A stretch of DNA of 32,496 nt. It comes from Westiellopsis prolifica IICB1 (lineage in GTDB: Bacteria > Cyanobacteriota > Cyanobacteriia > Cyanobacteriales > Nostocaceae). Location of the stretch: the NCBI RefSeq assembly GCF_004323185.1, contig NZ_NAPS01000001.1, positions 3,360,351 to 3,392,846 on the forward strand, given 5' to 3'. The stretch's first letter is position 1; the number at the start of each line of letters is the position of its first letter. Below are positions 32,312 to 32,496 of the stretch, piece by piece. The position numbers were made by a program, and so were the translations under genes. The notes beneath the pieces were generated by a model. The model saw only the letters and a program-made list of their open reading frames with translations. It did not search any database and was not told where the DNA came from.

Positions 32312-32496
32312 CAGGGCTGTTTCATTCTTGGAAGAAAAATGATTCAATCGAAACTGAGGTAACAAACTTAAGCGAGGGTGCGGCGTAGCCGCACCCAAGC
32401 GCTAATCAGACTTTCGACAAATTGTCCGGGGGTATCTATGACAGCAGGCTTGATTGAAGAACTCAAAAAAATTAAAGATTTTCGCACCAAAAAGGG
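32312..32496 (+). mobile_element. Left end of a probable ISAs1-family insertion sequence (partial)
   Basis: The stretch from about 32312 (CAGGGCTGTTTCATTCTTGG) to the window end looks like the left end of an IS: a likely terminal repeat, about 120 bp of non-coding leader with GGTGCGGCGTAGCCGCACC (32378-32396, a strong hairpin), then a transposase start. The right end lies outside the window, so the terminal repeat and target duplication cannot be tested here. Confidence 0.55.
32438..32496 (+). CDS. ISAs1-family transposase, N-terminal fragment (runs off the window)
   Basis: The last 59 bases open a frame from ATG 32438: MTAGLIEELKKIKDFRTKKG. The pattern L-I-E-x-L-K-x-I-x-D-x-R-x-x-x-G is the usual N-terminus of ISAs1/DDE transposases with the DDE_Tnp_1-associated domain. 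Only 19 complete codons are visible, so the family assignment is tentative. Confidence 0.5.
   Translation, partial: MTAGLIEELKKIKDFRTKK

Overview
The window looks like chromosomal DNA of a heterocyst-forming filamentous cyanobacterium (Nostocales, Nostoc/Anabaena/Tolypothrix-like). The evidence is the very frequent HIP1 octamer GCGATCGC, abundant heptamer STRR repeats and small dispersed repeats, a kaiA-kaiB-kaiC-hgdD cluster with the short Nostoc-type KaiA, an Ftn2/ARC6 division protein and a Ycf20-like protein.

Layout. 1-61 is the tail of an unidentified gene. 285-5390 (minus strand) is kaiA, kaiB, kaiC and the TolC-like hgdD. 6784-10188 is a large hybrid histidine kinase facing away from kaiA. 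10256-11578 (minus) holds a D-glycerate 3-kinase and a Ycf20-like protein. 11600-13249 is repeat-rich and holds a lipoprotein gene and three small inverted-repeat elements. 13250-15285 is a membrane glycosyltransferase (GT39/ArnT-like) with repeat sequence inside its coding region and a Nextera mate-pair junction adapter left by the assembly. 15286-16845 holds another small element, CRISPR array 1 and a 21-bp tandem repeat. 16846-19384 holds a secreted hypothetical protein and a NarL-type two-component pair. 19648-20975 is CRISPR array 2 (19 repeats). 21528-23446 is lysC, split by an STRR insertion. 23621-26849 holds a VOC protein, a recombinase-like protein and an RHH/PAS-like gene pair. 27005-31957 holds ftn2, pdhA and an aldose epimerase. 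The window closes with tRNA-Lys(UUU), a further small-element copy and the start of an ISAs1-type transposase.

How the parts work together. The kai genes form the circadian oscillator, and hgdD codes for the outer-membrane channel downstream of kaiC. The glycerate kinase completes photorespiration; lysC and pdhA are housekeeping metabolism. The two CRISPR arrays have no cas genes in the window, so any Cas proteins must be encoded elsewhere.

Most notable observations: (1) the adapter artefact that breaks the glycosyltransferase gene, where removing 95 bp restores one reading frame; (2) a family of about 110-bp MITE-like elements, three with 10-bp target duplications, one supported by a paralogous empty site; (3) a 14-bp motif shared by the leaders of both CRISPR arrays, each leader also carrying three copies of its own 10-bp motif; (4) lysC split at an inter-ACT linker; (5) a recombinase-like protein that appears to lack catalytic arginines. 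All calls come from reading the sequence; no database search was run.
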